In this document: piece after piece, positions 44,057 through 56,022 of the stretch
How positions within the stretch are numbered: the first letter of the stretch is position 1
How the letters are laid out: each line of letters opens with the position of its first letter
NCBI GenBank assembly: GCA_039583875.1
Contig: CM077149.1
Span: 21,155,194 to 21,219,193 of the forward strand
Reading direction: 5' to 3'
DNA: 64,000 bases
DNA from: Platanthera guangdongensis
Lineage: Eukaryota; Streptophyta; Magnoliopsida; Asparagales; Orchidaceae
Notes under the pieces: generated by a model
Seen by the model: only the letters and a program-made list of their open reading frames with translations
Databases searched by the model: none
Told to the model about the DNA's origin: nothing
Translations under genes and position numbers: made by a program

Positions 44057-45725
44057 CATATAAAATGGGTGGCTTTCCCCAAGTATCGATCTCCTCGAGG
44101 AACACAATAAGGTGCAGTTAATTTCGAGGACTTGAGATTGAAGTCCTTTGGTCGGAGTTAACTAAGGGCGATTTTGATGGTTGCGGAAACAAAAAATAAA
44201 ACACTAACAACTACTCCTATGTAATGTCGTTATGCAATGCTTCGCCAAGCAGGATGGAAGACTACACGGGCCGTTGTTCACCGAATCATTAGGCGGATGG
44301 ACGATTAAGCTTACGGATGAGGTGGTTAGAATGGCGGAATGAGGGTCGAGAGCACCTCTTTGCTATGCACACCTCTAGCAATTGCTAGAGCGACAAAATC
44401 GGATGTGGCGGCGGATGGAAAAAATGCACAACTCAAGCAACTAAAGCGTAAAACCATACAATATCACATAGACATGAATCACATAAAGTTTACAACTAAA
44501 GTGCACATCATCAAAATAAATAGATTTAAACACCAATATTCAGCAAGAATAAGTCAAGAGATCAACCGAATCCGAAGGCTCGTCGAGAGGTCGCGGAAGG
44601 AATCGCCGGGTTGTCAATCCGCATCCAAGCTCGGTCCTCAACTACGTCTGGGGTAGAGGAGTCTGTCACTAACTCCAAATGAACCCGTCTTCTTCGTGTC
44701 ACGATCTGGAAGAAAGTTGCAAGCTTCCCTTTGCTTATTGGCTATGACATCAAACCATGAAATGGAGCTGAAGATATGATGGAGAAGGCCGAGAGAAAGC
44801 ACCGGCAAGATATAGGCTTCGCGAGCGTGGCCAGAGCTTCTCTCCTTGGTGGAAGATGGTGGATGGAGGTGGAAAGGCGGGGCTTTGCCCTAAAATGGCA
44901 TCTGGAATGGCCAGAATACGGATCCCTCCATATAGTGAGAAATCTGCGCTTTAAATAAAAATATTTCAGAAAATAAGGCATGCACGGTTCTGCACACGAC
45001 CGTGTGCTAACCGTGTGTTGTTAACTTGCAGTCCAAGCTTGCAGAAGATGAAGTGTTGACCCGTGCGTTTTACTTCGCGCACGGGCATTTCCGCCCGTGC
45101 GCGAAGGAAATCGCATTGGTAGTGACATAAAGTAGGAAAATAAGAAAAGTAGGCAGAACCATGCGTTTTACTTGCGCACGGGCACTTCCGCCAGTGCGTG
45201 AACAAAACACACGATTAAACACAAAATGCAACAACAAGAAGCTAGAGGAAAATCGTGCGTTTCCTTCGCACACGGTTCCGAAGAAACCGTGAGTCCACCG
45301 TGCGTTAAGAAATTCATCGAGCTCAGTTCGTCAGCTCAGCTCGATGTTTCTCCAACACAAACAAAACGTACGATCACAAAGGACAGTGTGCTAATAAAAT
45401 GCACGACCGTGCGTTTTCCTCAAACCTGCATTCCAGACTTGTGGAAAATGCACCACCTGCATACAAACTAATAAAACTAAAGAGAACCCTCCAGCGTCAC
45501 AGAAATGTAATGAAAAACATCTGGAAAGAGCCCTTGGTGAGCACCATGTGCTTACCCCCAACAACAGAATGCGCAATTGCACACCATTGGGCCAAAATAG
45601 TGCACAATATGGTCAATGACCGAACAATGCAAATATAACTGATAACCGGTTGAAATGCAGTGCACGAGTGAGAAAACAAGCCCAGATGAGTCCGAAAAAA
45701 CTCTATATAAACCGGACTCATCACA
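44057..45725 (-). mobile_element. 5' LTR of the gag-only-like element, main part
   Basis: This continues the LTR after Sirevirus-2. It aligns with 25955-27608 and ends AACTCTATATAAACCGGACTCATCACA-type sequence. It contains a perfect 14-bp inverted repeat, CTTCGCGCACGGGC / GCCCGTGCGCGAAG with a 6-nt loop, at 45073-45106. Confidence 0.8.
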
Positions 45726-46640
45726 CACCATTCGCCAAAAGATGAGGACCATCACCACCAAGATGGAGGATCCCATCCGCGAGGAGGTGAAGAAGCTTCT
45801 CGACACAGGTTTCATTTCGGAGATCCAGTACCCAGGCTGGGTCTCCAATGTGGTATTGGTAAAGAAGGGTGATGTGAAGTGGCGCATGTGTGTAGACTTT
45901 TCTTTATTGAATAAATCATGCCCTAAGAATAGCTACCCCCTGCCTTGGATCGACGCGCTAGTTGATTCAGCCATCGGTTTTTCTATTATGAGTTTTTGTG
46001 TATGCTTTTTCAGTCTATCACCAGATCCGTATGCATCCCCCCAATGTCAAGGATGTCTCCTTCATTACGAGGGAGGTATGCTTCAGCAATAAAATGATGC
46101 CCTTCGGGCTAAAGAACGCGTGGGCCACGTACTAGTGAATGATGCATCGGGTGTTTAGAAACCAGAGGGGAAGGAACCTGGAGGTCTACGATGATGACCT
46201 CATAATAAAGAGCAATGATGTGTGGTCACACCTGCTTGACTTGGAGGTGATGTTCGCGACTATGCGAAGGTTCAATATGAGGCTAAACCCCCAAAAGTGT
46301 ATCTTCGGGGCAAGCCGAGGCAAGTTCCTCGGACACCTTCTAACCCCGGTGGGGTCAAGACTAACCCTGATAAGGTGAAGGCCATCGTGGAGTTGGAATC
46401 GCCTTACAACGCCGAGGAGGTTCAACGCTTGACAGGAAAGCTAGCCGGGTTTTGTCAGTTTCTCTCTAGTGCCGTGGAGAAGTGCTCGCCTTTCTTCAAA
46501 ATGCTTCGGGGGAACAAACAGTTTAAGTGGACGGAGGAATGTGAGGGGGCTTTCCGGGCGTTGAAGTCTCAACTATCCCAAGAGCCGCTCCTGCAAAGCC
46601 CGGGGGAGGGTGGGGAATTAGACTTCTACCTTGGAGTAGG
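45726..46640 (+). pseudogene. Tat-1 reverse transcriptase and connection, broken
   Basis: It resumes directly after the gag-only-like LTR. RT motifs are EEVKKLLDTGFISEIQYPGW, MCVDFSLLNKSCPK, MPFGLKN and the catalytic stretch VYDDDLIIKSND, followed by the thumb (GKFLGHLLTPVG) and connection (LTGKLAGFCQFLS). Frameshifts lie near 46000 and 46350 and a stop near 46136. It ends at LDFYLGVGV, in the RNase H, where Tekay-3 inserted. Compared with Tat-2, about 450 bp of RNase H sequence is missing between here and 56023. Confidence 0.8.
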
Positions 46641-49514
46641 TGTCACAACCCGCATTTTTTCAACGGTAAAATCGTATCAGAGTAAGAGAAAACACGTGTC
46701 GTGATGCCACGTCGTGCAGGGGATAACTGCACACGCTCAGACAAAACTCCAGACCTTAGATTTTTAAGGAAACGCGTTGATTAAATATGAAAGAAATTCA
46801 GTTAAGTTGGATGGCCGTATCCCTCGGCATAGTGGATCAGCTAGTCCATAGGTAAAACTATATCTATACGCAGCAGAAAATACTTTGGTTCAATTAAGTA
46901 GACACCCTAAATAAGCACGAGAGTCCCCGGGGGGACGACTCATGGTATGCACGACTCTAAGGTGATTATTATAGGTATAAAAGACAGTGTTTTACGCTGA
47001 GGAAAAATAGTGTCATTGTTTTAGAAAACATGTTATGCATGAAGTACATATAGCATTACTTTTAGGTTTTAAAATATCTAACATGCAAGCTAGCATAAAT
47101 CCTTCCCAGAAGCAAGTAACCAACCACGAAAAGGCAAAATCAGCAGTTTAATTTCATATCCAGCATCACAAGGAGCCACCAGTGGGCATCAACAACCTGA
47201 CACGAACCCACTAGCGAGTATGTATGTCTATACAGAAAAGTAAGGAACTACCTCACAACAAAAAGGGGATCAGCTATCTCAGCAACCCTAGAGGCCACCA
47301 ACAGCCCCTCCAAAAGAACTAGCCGCAGAACTGGCTACAACCTGGACCTGAGGCATTCAAGAAAGGAACACCTCAGCAAAGAAACAATCAAGAGGTAAAA
47401 AATAGAGCAATAAATTAATTAGTAAATTAAGAAGAAGGGTTTACCAACCCGGCAACAAACTGCAATAAGCAAAAGAAAAGGGGATGACAGTAAGAAAAGA
47501 ATGCTGTCAAAAACACCACAGAGCGCACCAAGTGCGAGCAATACAACCAATATGCCTTACCAAGAGAGAGCCTGCAATAGCATCAAGACATATTAATATG
47601 CCAAAAGAAGGGAAAGCATAATCAGGAAAAGGGACTAACAGTCCTAACACGTGGGCAAGTGGCAGTGGTCAAAATATGGATCTGAATACATAACCAAAAT
47701 CAGACCTAAAAAGGGCTAAGGGGTCAAACAGTGGTAGCTTTAGGGTCCCACACACACCAACCCAAACCGGGGTAAAAGGTGGTGGCCACAGCTCTCCACA
47801 TAAAACCACCCCTCCAGAGGCCACCAAAACTCCACCACCTACCACAACCCAAGAGTCGGCATGCAGAAATTAGCCGAACACCCAATGCCTCCCCCTGGGG
47901 AAAAAGTAACTCTAACAATCCTAAGAAACACACGAACCCAAGACAAAAACATCGGGTCCAGCCGACGCGGCCTTGCACGCCTAACCCGAACCAACCCCGA
48001 GTCTACCTGACCCAAAACAAGCGCATCACCAGTGTCGTCACGATGTGTCGACACCACGATAAGCCGGTGTCGACACAAGGTGTCGACACAACCGCGGCCG
48101 GTGTCGACACCAAGTGTCGACACCACTGTAGCCGGTGTCGACACCTTGTGTCGATACTGCCGCTGCTGGTGTCGACACCAAGTGTCAACACCACTGCGGC
48201 CGGTGTCGACACATGGTGTCGACACTGCCGCTGCGGGTGTCGACACCAAGTGTCGACACAACTGCGGCCGGTGTCGACACATGGTGTCGACACTGCCGCT
48301 GTGGGTGTCGACACCAAGTGTCGACACCACTGCGGCCGGTGTCGACACATGGTGTCGATATTGCCGCTGCGGGTGTCGACACCAAGTGTCGACACCACTG
48401 CAGCCGGTGTCGACACATGGTGTCGACACTTCCGCTGCTGGTGTCGACACCAAGTGTCGACACCACTACTGGCCGGTGTCGACACCAAGTGTCGACACCA
48501 AGACTGGTCGGTGTCGACACCACAGTGTCGACACCCCAGCTGGCTACAGGAGCCATATCCAGCAACGACCAAAAAAACAAGAACGGGGATTCTCTCCCTC
48601 TCTCGAGTACAACCTCCATCGGCAATGGTAACTACTCGACCTAGACCGAACCAAATCTGCCCCGAATAGACACAATCCCTCAGGAAAACTGAGATTTAAC
48701 TGGAACTTTCTACACTAACCACGGTATGATTGGGAACAAGCCCTAGCTTACACCTAAGATCTAAAAAAGAAAGAGATTAAAGATTAAATCGAAAGAAAGA
48801 CAGAGATCAGCTTTGGCAAGGATGAGGGGACATCACTTGCCTAAATACCAAAAAACTTGGTCGGCGGCCTCCCCCGCTCACGGATCTGACCGCAGAGTAG
48901 CAAGCTGAGGAGCAGAAAGAATGCAGATCCCGGCGAGGGCAGTCCAGATCCACTCTCGAAACCGAATTCCGACCGCTAAATCTCCAGGAATCGGCGTCCG
49001 AAGGCTAGGGTTGACCGGCGGTTCTCTTCCTCATGCACAGGCGGCGGCTTCTATCAAGCAGAGACACAGGAAAAGGAGAAAAGGAACCCAGCTCTAGTTC
49101 TAACCCAAGACTATATATATCAGATTTAATAATAAACAATCAACATAATAATTACTATTTACACCTAATATCAAAACAACCCGAAACCCGAAACGTCTCG
49201 GAAAAAGACGAAATTTACGCCGCAGCTAAAAACCCATGCTACGAACGCAACTACGAAGTCAAAATTAGCATTCGACGAACAAAACCCGGGATAACACCTC
49301 CCGAAGCAAAAACACAAGCATTCCCTAAGAGGCCCAACCGAGTCATCAAACGGACTCCGGCTAGCTGGGGAATCTTGCTAACAGGCTACAAACAGGCTAC
49401 ACAGGGAACCCTAAGAGCTAAGACCACGCTGTACAATGGCAAAAAAACCGGAAATACGCCATCGTAACGCCAGCCAAAGATCAAACAAAGCACAGAAAAA
49501 CTGGGGGCGTTACA
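46641..49514 (-). mobile_element. 3' LTR of Tekay-3
   Basis: 2874 bp. On the element strand it runs TGTAACGCCCCCAG ... GGTTGTGACA. A TATATATAG box on the minus strand lies at about 49112-49120. The GTCGAC array is at 48043-48535. Confidence 0.82.
48043..48535. repeat. GTGTCGACAC palindrome array, Tekay-3 LTR
   Basis: 26 perfect copies by my count, in a higher-order unit of about 67 bp with four palindromes: CCGGTGTCGACACATG, GTGTCGACACTGCCGCTGC, GGGTGTCGACACCAA, GTGTCGACACCACTGCGG. This is the densest array in the window. The equivalent part of the 5' LTR is deleted. Confidence 0.95.
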
Positions 49515-49535
49515 GCCACTCCCCCTAAAAGAACG
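49515..49535 (-). other. Polypurine tract of Tekay-3
   Basis: On the minus strand TTTTAGGGGGAGTGGC directly before the 3' LTR start. Confidence 0.85.
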
Positions 49536-49643
49536 TTTCGCCTCGAAACTTTACTCACAACACTCCTATAAAGTAGGAGAGACAAAGAGCCAGAAAAGAG
49601 CTACAAATAAATAAGAACAAAATAGAGCATACCAGGCACAAGA

Positions 49644-52600
49644 TCAGGGAAACAGATGAGGGTGAGCCTCCCTCATAGCCGACTCTAACTCCCAAGTCGC
49701 GCTCTCCACATCCTGATTCTTCCATAAAACTTTAACCATAGGAATAATCTTCTTCCGCAACACCCGAACTTGAGAATCCAAAATGCGAACAGGAACCTCC
49801 ACATAAGAAAGATTCGGCTCCAACTGAGGCACAGAATCCAGTACCTGGCTGCCATTTATCACACATTTACGCAGCTGACTGACGTGAAAGACATCATGCA
49901 CGCCAGGGAAATTTGCGGGCAAAGCCAGCCTGTAGGCTGATACCCCAATCCGCTCAACAATCGGAAACGGCCCCACGTACCTCGGGTCCAACTTCCTATT
50001 CTTGCCAAACCGCTTGACTCCAATCAACGGGGAGACCTTTAAGAACACCGAGTCCCCCACAGCAAATTCCAAGTCCGATCTACGCCGATTGGCGTTCTTC
50101 TCATATCTCTCCTGGGCTATCCGAAGCTTTTCCCGAATAAGCTTCAGAGCGGTTTCCATCTCCTCAAGCACTTCTGGACCCAACAAAGGTCCCTCGCCAA
50201 GCTCAGCCCAAAACAAGGGAGTCCTGAAGCGCCTCCCATACAAAGCTTCAAAGGGAGCCATTTGCAAGCTTTCTTGATAACTGTTGTTGTATGCGAATTC
50301 CATAAGCCGCAAGCGCTTGTCCCACGCTCCTCCGTGGTCTAGAATATAGCATCAGATCATATCCTCCACAATCTGATTTACTCGCTCTGTCTGACCATTG
50401 GTCTGCGGATGATAAGTCGTGGAATATCTCAAATCTGTACCCAACCCTTCTTGAAGGCTCTTCCAAAAACGAGACGTGAACCTGGAGTCTCGATCTGATA
50501 TGATACTTACGGGTACACCATGCAATCTGACAACCTCTTCCAGAAACAGCTCGGCTATCTTCCTCATCGGATAATCGATCTTAAACGGTACGAAATGAGC
50601 ACTTTTCGTTAATCTGTCTACAATTACCCAAACTGAATCATGCCCCTTAGGCGATCTCGGTAAGCCGGTAATGAAATCCATCGAGATACTCTCCCACTTC
50701 CACATCGGAATCTCCAAGGGAGTCAACTTGCCACCAGGCATCCCATGGTCGGCTTTCACACGCCTGCAAGTGAAACACTCTGAAATAAATCTGGCTATGT
50801 CCTTCTTCATCCCGTACCACTAGGCAATCTGTTTTAAATCATGATACATCTTGGTAGACCCTGGATGGTAGGCAACACTAGATCCGTGGGCGTCTCTGCA
50901 CACCATATCCCGGATATCTCCAACTGCGGGGATGCAAAACCTGCCACGATACTTCAAGGTACCCGCATCATCTATAGAGAAGTCTGGTAATTCACCCTTC
51001 TCAGCTCGAAGATACAAATGCAGAAGATCGGGATCGTCCTTCTGATGCAGTCTCGTAAGCGTAATCCACGAAGGTTCTGCTACTGCTATGCTACTCTGCG
51101 AATCACAGCTTCCCACAGAAATGTCCATCAACAGAAACTCTTCCATTAGACGCTCGGCGGAAAGATTAAAAATCTTACCTGACTTCCGACTCAGGGCATC
51201 AGCCACCACATTTGCCTTGCCTGGATGATACTGAATTTCAACATCATAGTCGGCCACGTACTCCAACCACCGTCGCTAGCGCAGATTCAATTCTTTCTGA
51301 GTGAAGACATACTTCAGACTCTTATGATCCGTGAAAATCTTGCACTGCGCGCCATATAGCAAATGCCTCCACAATTTCAACGCATAGATCACAGCTGCAA
51401 ACTCCAGGTCATGCGTAGGGTAGTTCCTCTCGTGAGTCTTTAGCTGCCTCGACCCATACGCAATCACCTTCCCGCCCTGCATCAAAACGCAGCCCAGACC
51501 GACATGCGACGCATCCACATATATATCATACTCACTACCCTCCGTAGGTAAAGACAAAATTGGAGCCGAGCATAGCCTTCTTTTTAGTTCCTCAAAAGCC
51601 TGCTCACACTTGTCATCCCATATAAAGGCTACATTCTTCTGCGTCAACTTGGTCAACGGCGCGGACAAGGTAGAGAAGCCTTCTACAAATCTTCTATAAT
51701 AACCAGCCAAACCCAAGAAGCTTCTAATCTCTTTGGGGGTAACAGGTCTCGCCCATTCCATAACAGCAGCAATCTTTTCTGGGTCCACCGATATTCCCTC
51801 CTTATTAATCACGTGGCCTAGAAAAGAAACTTGAGGCAACCAAAACTCACATTTGCTCAGCTTGGCGTAAAGCTTATGGTCTCTCAGAGTCGCCAAGACC
51901 AGCTGCAAATGTCGATCATGCTCCTCTGCATCCTTAGAATACACCAAAACATCATCTATAAAGACAATCACGAACTTATCTAGGAAATCCTTGAAAACTC
52001 TGTTCATCAAATCCATAAAAGCTGAGGGCGCATTAGTCAAACCAAATGACATAACCAAAAACTCAAAATGCCCATGACGAGAGCGGAACGCCGTCCGCGG
52101 AACATCCGACTCCTGAATCCTCAACTGGTGATAGCCCGAACGAAGATCTATCTTGGAAAGCACGACACTACCACGCAGTTGGTCAAACAAATCGTTGATT
52201 CGCGGCAAAGGGTACCTGTTCTTAATAGTAACCTTGTTCAGCTCTCTATAGTCAATGCATAACCTCATCGAACCATCCTTCTTTTTAACGAACAGCACTG
52301 GCGCACCCCAAGGCGAAGAACTCTTATAAAGCCTTTTGTCAATAACTCATCCAGCTGAATTCGCAACTCTTCCAGCTCTCGCGGGGCCATCCGGTACGGC
52401 GCCTTTACGATAGGACGCGTACCTGGCTCCAAATCTATGGCAAACTCGACATCTCGGTCGGGTGGAAGACCGGGAAGATCGTCTGGAAACACATCAGAAA
52501 AGTCACACACCACCGGGATCTCTTCCAAATGGGGCTCACTAATAATCGACCCTACTAGTGAAACCACACAGGCAAAACAGCCAGAAACAAGCAACTTTCG

Positions 52601-53017
52601 AGCACGCACCGCAGAAATGATTGGAGACTCCTGAAGAGAATATCCATAAACGCTCCCTGGCTGACCGTTGTCTTTGACGAAGTCCAGGCGCTTACCCTTG
52701 CACTGGATCACAGCATCGTACCTTGTCAACCAGTCCATGCCCAAAATAACGTCGAAGTCCTCCAGGTCAATCACCTTCAAGTCTGCCTTGGCTAGAAAAT
52801 CTCCCAACAAAATCGGACAATCTAGGACACCCAGGTCCGTAACCACAGAGTCACCAGAGGGGAACTTAACGCAGAAGGCACCACCAACACGATCTAGGAC
52901 CAAACTGAACCGCTCCACGAAGGCTCTAGCCACAAACAAGTGGGTAGCGCCGGAATCGAAGAGAACGCGCGCCCAGCGGTTCTTTACCTTAAATCGTCCT
53001 ATGAATTGCACACGCAT
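49644..53017 (-). pseudogene. Tekay-3 pol (PR-RT-RH-INT-chromodomain), broken
   Basis: Protease with an intact-looking active site, LFDSGATHLF, in a different frame from the rest. RT with CIDYRELNK and FIDDVLVYS. RNase H with [11 protein letters not shown] and TDHKSLKYV. Integrase with SECFTCRRVKADH, SMDFITGLP, IISDRDSRF and TERVNQIVEDM. The tail is chromodomain-like (LRKKIIPMVKVLWKNQ ... HPHLF). Frameshifts occur near 53000 and 52310. In-frame stops lie near 51273 (after LNLR), 50817 (before WYGMKK) and 50349 (after VEDMI). The usual residues at those places (Arg/Gln, Trp) suggest single-base changes. Confidence 0.88.
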
Positions 53018-54317
53018 CTAAGGCAACAAGCGCTAAAACGAAAACTACAATCAAATAAGAAACGTAACAGAATGACTGGGGAGGAGTCAAACCTGAGATA
53101 ACCTGGGTCGAGGTCTGCGCTTCGTCTGCCGAAAGCACATTCAGCTTCCCCTTTCCTTTATCCATTTGCTGAGGCGGTGGCAAAGCCTGGAGGGGAACTG
53201 GCTGCAGAATAGGCTGGGTCTTAGGGCACCTTGTCTTGAGATGACCCTTCTGGCCGCACTGAAAACAGACCTTATCTTTTAACCAACAACGGGCAGCCTC
53301 ATGCCCCTTCCTTCCACACAAGGCACACACCAAGTCTCCCCTGGAAACACCCTGAATCGCGTGCACCTACTCCTTCTTATGCGCTCCCAACCTTTTGAAA
53401 CACTTCTCAAAGGGGTGGCCTAGCCGACCACAAAAGCTACAAATCTCTTTGACCTTCTTTCTCGAGACAGCATCAGGTTCCTGAGGGCTCTTCCCTCCAC
53501 CGGACTTCCGCTTATCCTTCCTTAACTGTTGGCCTCTATTCTTGGCATTCTCAATGGACTCAACTCTCAAAGCAGCTTCAACCGCGCTGGCATAACTGAC
53601 TGCTCCATAGGCATTCGCTAACTGCTGAATGTCGCTTCTTAGTCCACCCAGAAATCGCTTAACTCGGTCTGCCTCAACACTCACTAGACCCGGAGCAAAC
53701 CGACTCAACTTACTAAACTCAATCTCATACTCACTAACCGTGAGTTTCCTCTGCTTTAAGTGAAGAAAGTCGTTCATTAGCCGGTCTCGTTCGACTGAAG
53801 GCAGAAACTTACTTAACAACAGCACCTTAAATGACTCCCAAGTGCAACCTGCCACTAAGCTCTCTTTCTCTCTCAGCCACCAATTCTTTGCTAAGCCCTT
53901 GAGCTCGTAGGCAGCGAGCATCACCCTCTGATCGTCCGTAATCCCTGAGTAAGAGAACATCTCCTCAATGGTAATCAACCAGTCGTCGAAAATCATGAAA
54001 TCTGCCTGCCCATCATAGGTAGGGGGTCTCAGCCGCTGAAACTAGGATATGAACGCCATCTCCGGAAGCACCACAACCAAAGGCACGGGAGGAGCAGGAG
54101 GGACAGGAACAGCTACCCCCTCTGCGGGGTTCTGAGTTCTCGGGGTCTGTCCCGCCACCATAGCTACAAGGGACTGAATCTGAGCCTGCATAGCCACTAC
54201 CTGCCTCGATAACTCCTCATTACTCGGCCGCAGGCTTTCTACCAACGCATCGCTCTGGGCTCCTGACGTCTCACCCTCGGATTGTGGGGTCGATCTCGTC
54301 GCAGGACGTCTCGCCAT
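53018..54317 (-). pseudogene. Tekay-3 gag, broken
   Basis: It starts MARRPATRSTPQ with a Pro/Val-rich N-terminal part. The capsid core follows: DDWLITIEEMFSYSG, LKGLAKNWWLREKE, FLPSVERDRLMNDFLHLKQ, SEYEIEFSKLSRFAP. Three CCHC-type knuckles come next: CSFCGRLGHPFEKC, CALCGRKGHEAARC and CFQCGQKGHLKTRC. In-frame TAG codons at about 54042 and 53367 break an otherwise open frame of about 430 codons. It differs from Tekay-1 and Tekay-2 gag, which carry one knuckle. Confidence 0.85.
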
Positions 54318-54674
54318 CCTAAAATCGCAGAAACTTTAGACAAATCCTAGCCCATCAACTAGAACAAAACTACCCGGTACGGACGAACACACTTAAATAT
54401 GAACTTCAACTGCAAAACATGCTCTGGGAGTTATTTTTACCATGATGATGTTATGCTTATCCTAAGATGATTCACCACCATCATACTAACTCAGGTGCCT
54501 AGACCATGAATGCATGTACTTGTATTTTTTTTGACTCAAAACCATGTGTGTACATATGTCATCTTGCAAATCTTTAGCTTGGCACGTTGTGCTTATGAAA
54601 TGTAATGCTATGCATAATGTGCTATGCATTCTAAAAAAAGCCTTAGTGCATGCCATGGGCGGCGTACACATGAA

Positions 54675-54846
54675 AATGTTATGCATCCCATACTACATAA
54701 CATTCTCATGTAACGAGAAAAGAAAACGTGCTAGCCGCATTCATGCGGTGAGGTTATGCATCTCATACTACATAACCCTCACATGTTGCCTCCTATGGTG
54801 GATCCATATACAAACACATATTATGCATCCCATACTACATAATATG
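54675..54846 (-). other. Three covarying hairpins in the Tekay-3 leader
   Basis: Inverted repeats at 54675-54704, 54748-54782 and 54817-54846 share a 12-nt loop (CATCCCATACTA, or CATCTCATACTA in the second, plus strand) but have different stems: AATGTTATG/CATAACATT, GGTTATG/CATAACC extended past a bulged C by GTGA/TCAC, and CATATTATG/CATAATATG. Paired bases change on both sides together. They lie between the primer-binding site and gag, where packaging and dimerisation signals are found. Confidence 0.75.
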
Positions 54847-54991
54847 CCCTGTATACTTCTTTATGCTCATGAGTGTAGTGTACGTGCTTCGGCCAAGATG
54901 TGCTGATGACATATCGGTGTGTGAATGGTATGATGCTAAACACTAATGCAGATAAGGGAAAGGTTGCCCAACCATTTGTCAAGCAACCTCC

Positions 54992-55002
54992 CTCTGATAC
55001 CA
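54992..55002 (-). other. Primer-binding site of Tekay-3
   Basis: On the minus strand TGGTATCAGAG, two bases inside the 5' LTR. Confidence 0.85.
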
Positions 55003-55004
55003 AC

Positions 55005-56022
55005 TGTCACAACCCGCATTTTCTCAACGGTAAAATCGTATCAGAGTAAGAGAAAACACGTGTCGTGATGCCACGTCGTGCAGGGGATAACTGCACACGC
55101 TCAGGCAAAACTCCTTAGATTTTTAAGACGTTGATTATATATGAAAGAAAATCTTAGATTTTTAAGGTAAAACTATAAACAGTAGAAAATACGTTGACAC
55201 CCTAAATAAGCACGAGAGTCCCCAGGGGGACGATATATGAAAGAAAATCAGTTAAGTTGGATGGCCGTATCCCTCGGCACAGTGGATCAGCTAGTCCACA
55301 GGTAAAACTATATCTATACGCAGTAGAAAATACTTTGGTTCAATTAAGTAGACACCCTAAATAAGCACGAGAGTCCCCAGGGGGACGACTCATGGTATGC
55401 ACGACTCTAAGGTGATTATTATAGATATCCCACACACACCAACCCAAACCGGGGCAAAAGGTGGTGGCCAAGCTCTCCACATAAAACCACAGCCACCAAA
55501 ACTCCACCACCTACCACAACCCAAGAGTTTTACGCTGAGGAAAAATAGTGTCATTGTTTTAGAAAACATGTTATGCATGAAGTACATATAGCATTACTTT
55601 TTGGTTTTAAAATATCTAACATGCAACCTAGCATAAATCCTTCCCAGAAGCAAGTAACCAACCATGAAAAGGCAAAATCAGCAGTTTAATTTCATATCCA
55701 GCATCACAAGGAGCCACCAGTGGGCGTCAACAACCTGACACGAACCCACTAGCGAGTATGTATGTCTATACAGAAAAGTAAGGAACTACCTCACAACAAA
55801 ACGGGGATCAGCTATCTCAGCAACCCTAGAGGCCACCAACAGCCCCTCCAAAAGAACTTGCCGCAGAACTGGCTACAACCTGGACCTGAGGCATTCAAGA
55901 AAGGAACACCTCAGCAAGGAAACAATCAAGAGGTAAAAAATAGAGCAATAAATTAATTAGCAAATTAAGAAGAAGGGTTTACCAACCCGGCAACAAACTG
56001 CAATAAGCAAAAGAAAAGGGGA
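55005..56022 (-). mobile_element. 5' LTR of Tekay-3, truncated and rearranged
   Basis: It aligns with 46641-47480. A duplicated stretch (CCCTAAATAAGCACGAGAGTC at about 55198 and again at about 55349) and an inserted block at about 55427-55528 are present. The inserted block matches 47747-47852, a part of the LTR that lies more than 0.7 kb away. It ends at the deletion junction with Tat-1 near 56022. Confidence 0.8.

Larger units (their letters stand above)
25915..45725 (-). mobile_element. Non-autonomous gag-only-like LTR element, carrying Sirevirus-2 in its 5' LTR
   Basis: Two LTRs of about 1.7 kb (25915-27608; 30940-30976 plus 44057-45725) flank only 3.3 kb of internal DNA. The primer-binding site is at 30915-30933 and a G-rich polypurine tract abuts 27608. 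The internal DNA codes for a small double zinc-knuckle protein and acidic sequence but has no protease, RT, RNase H or integrase. This is the architecture of TR-GAG-like elements, mobilised in trans. The flanks CACCT (25910-25914) and CACCA (45726-45730) match 4/5. Inserted in Tat-1 just before its RT. Confidence 0.75.
46641..56022 (-). mobile_element. Tekay-3: Ty3/gypsy chromovirus of another family, 5' LTR truncated
   Basis: A minus-strand element: 3' LTR 46641-49514, polypurine tract, pol, gag, leader with three hairpins, primer-binding site 54992-55002, and a 5' LTR of which only about 1 kb remains (55005-56022). A deletion removed the outer 5' LTR together with part of Tat-1, so no target-site duplication can be checked. 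Confidence 0.85.
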
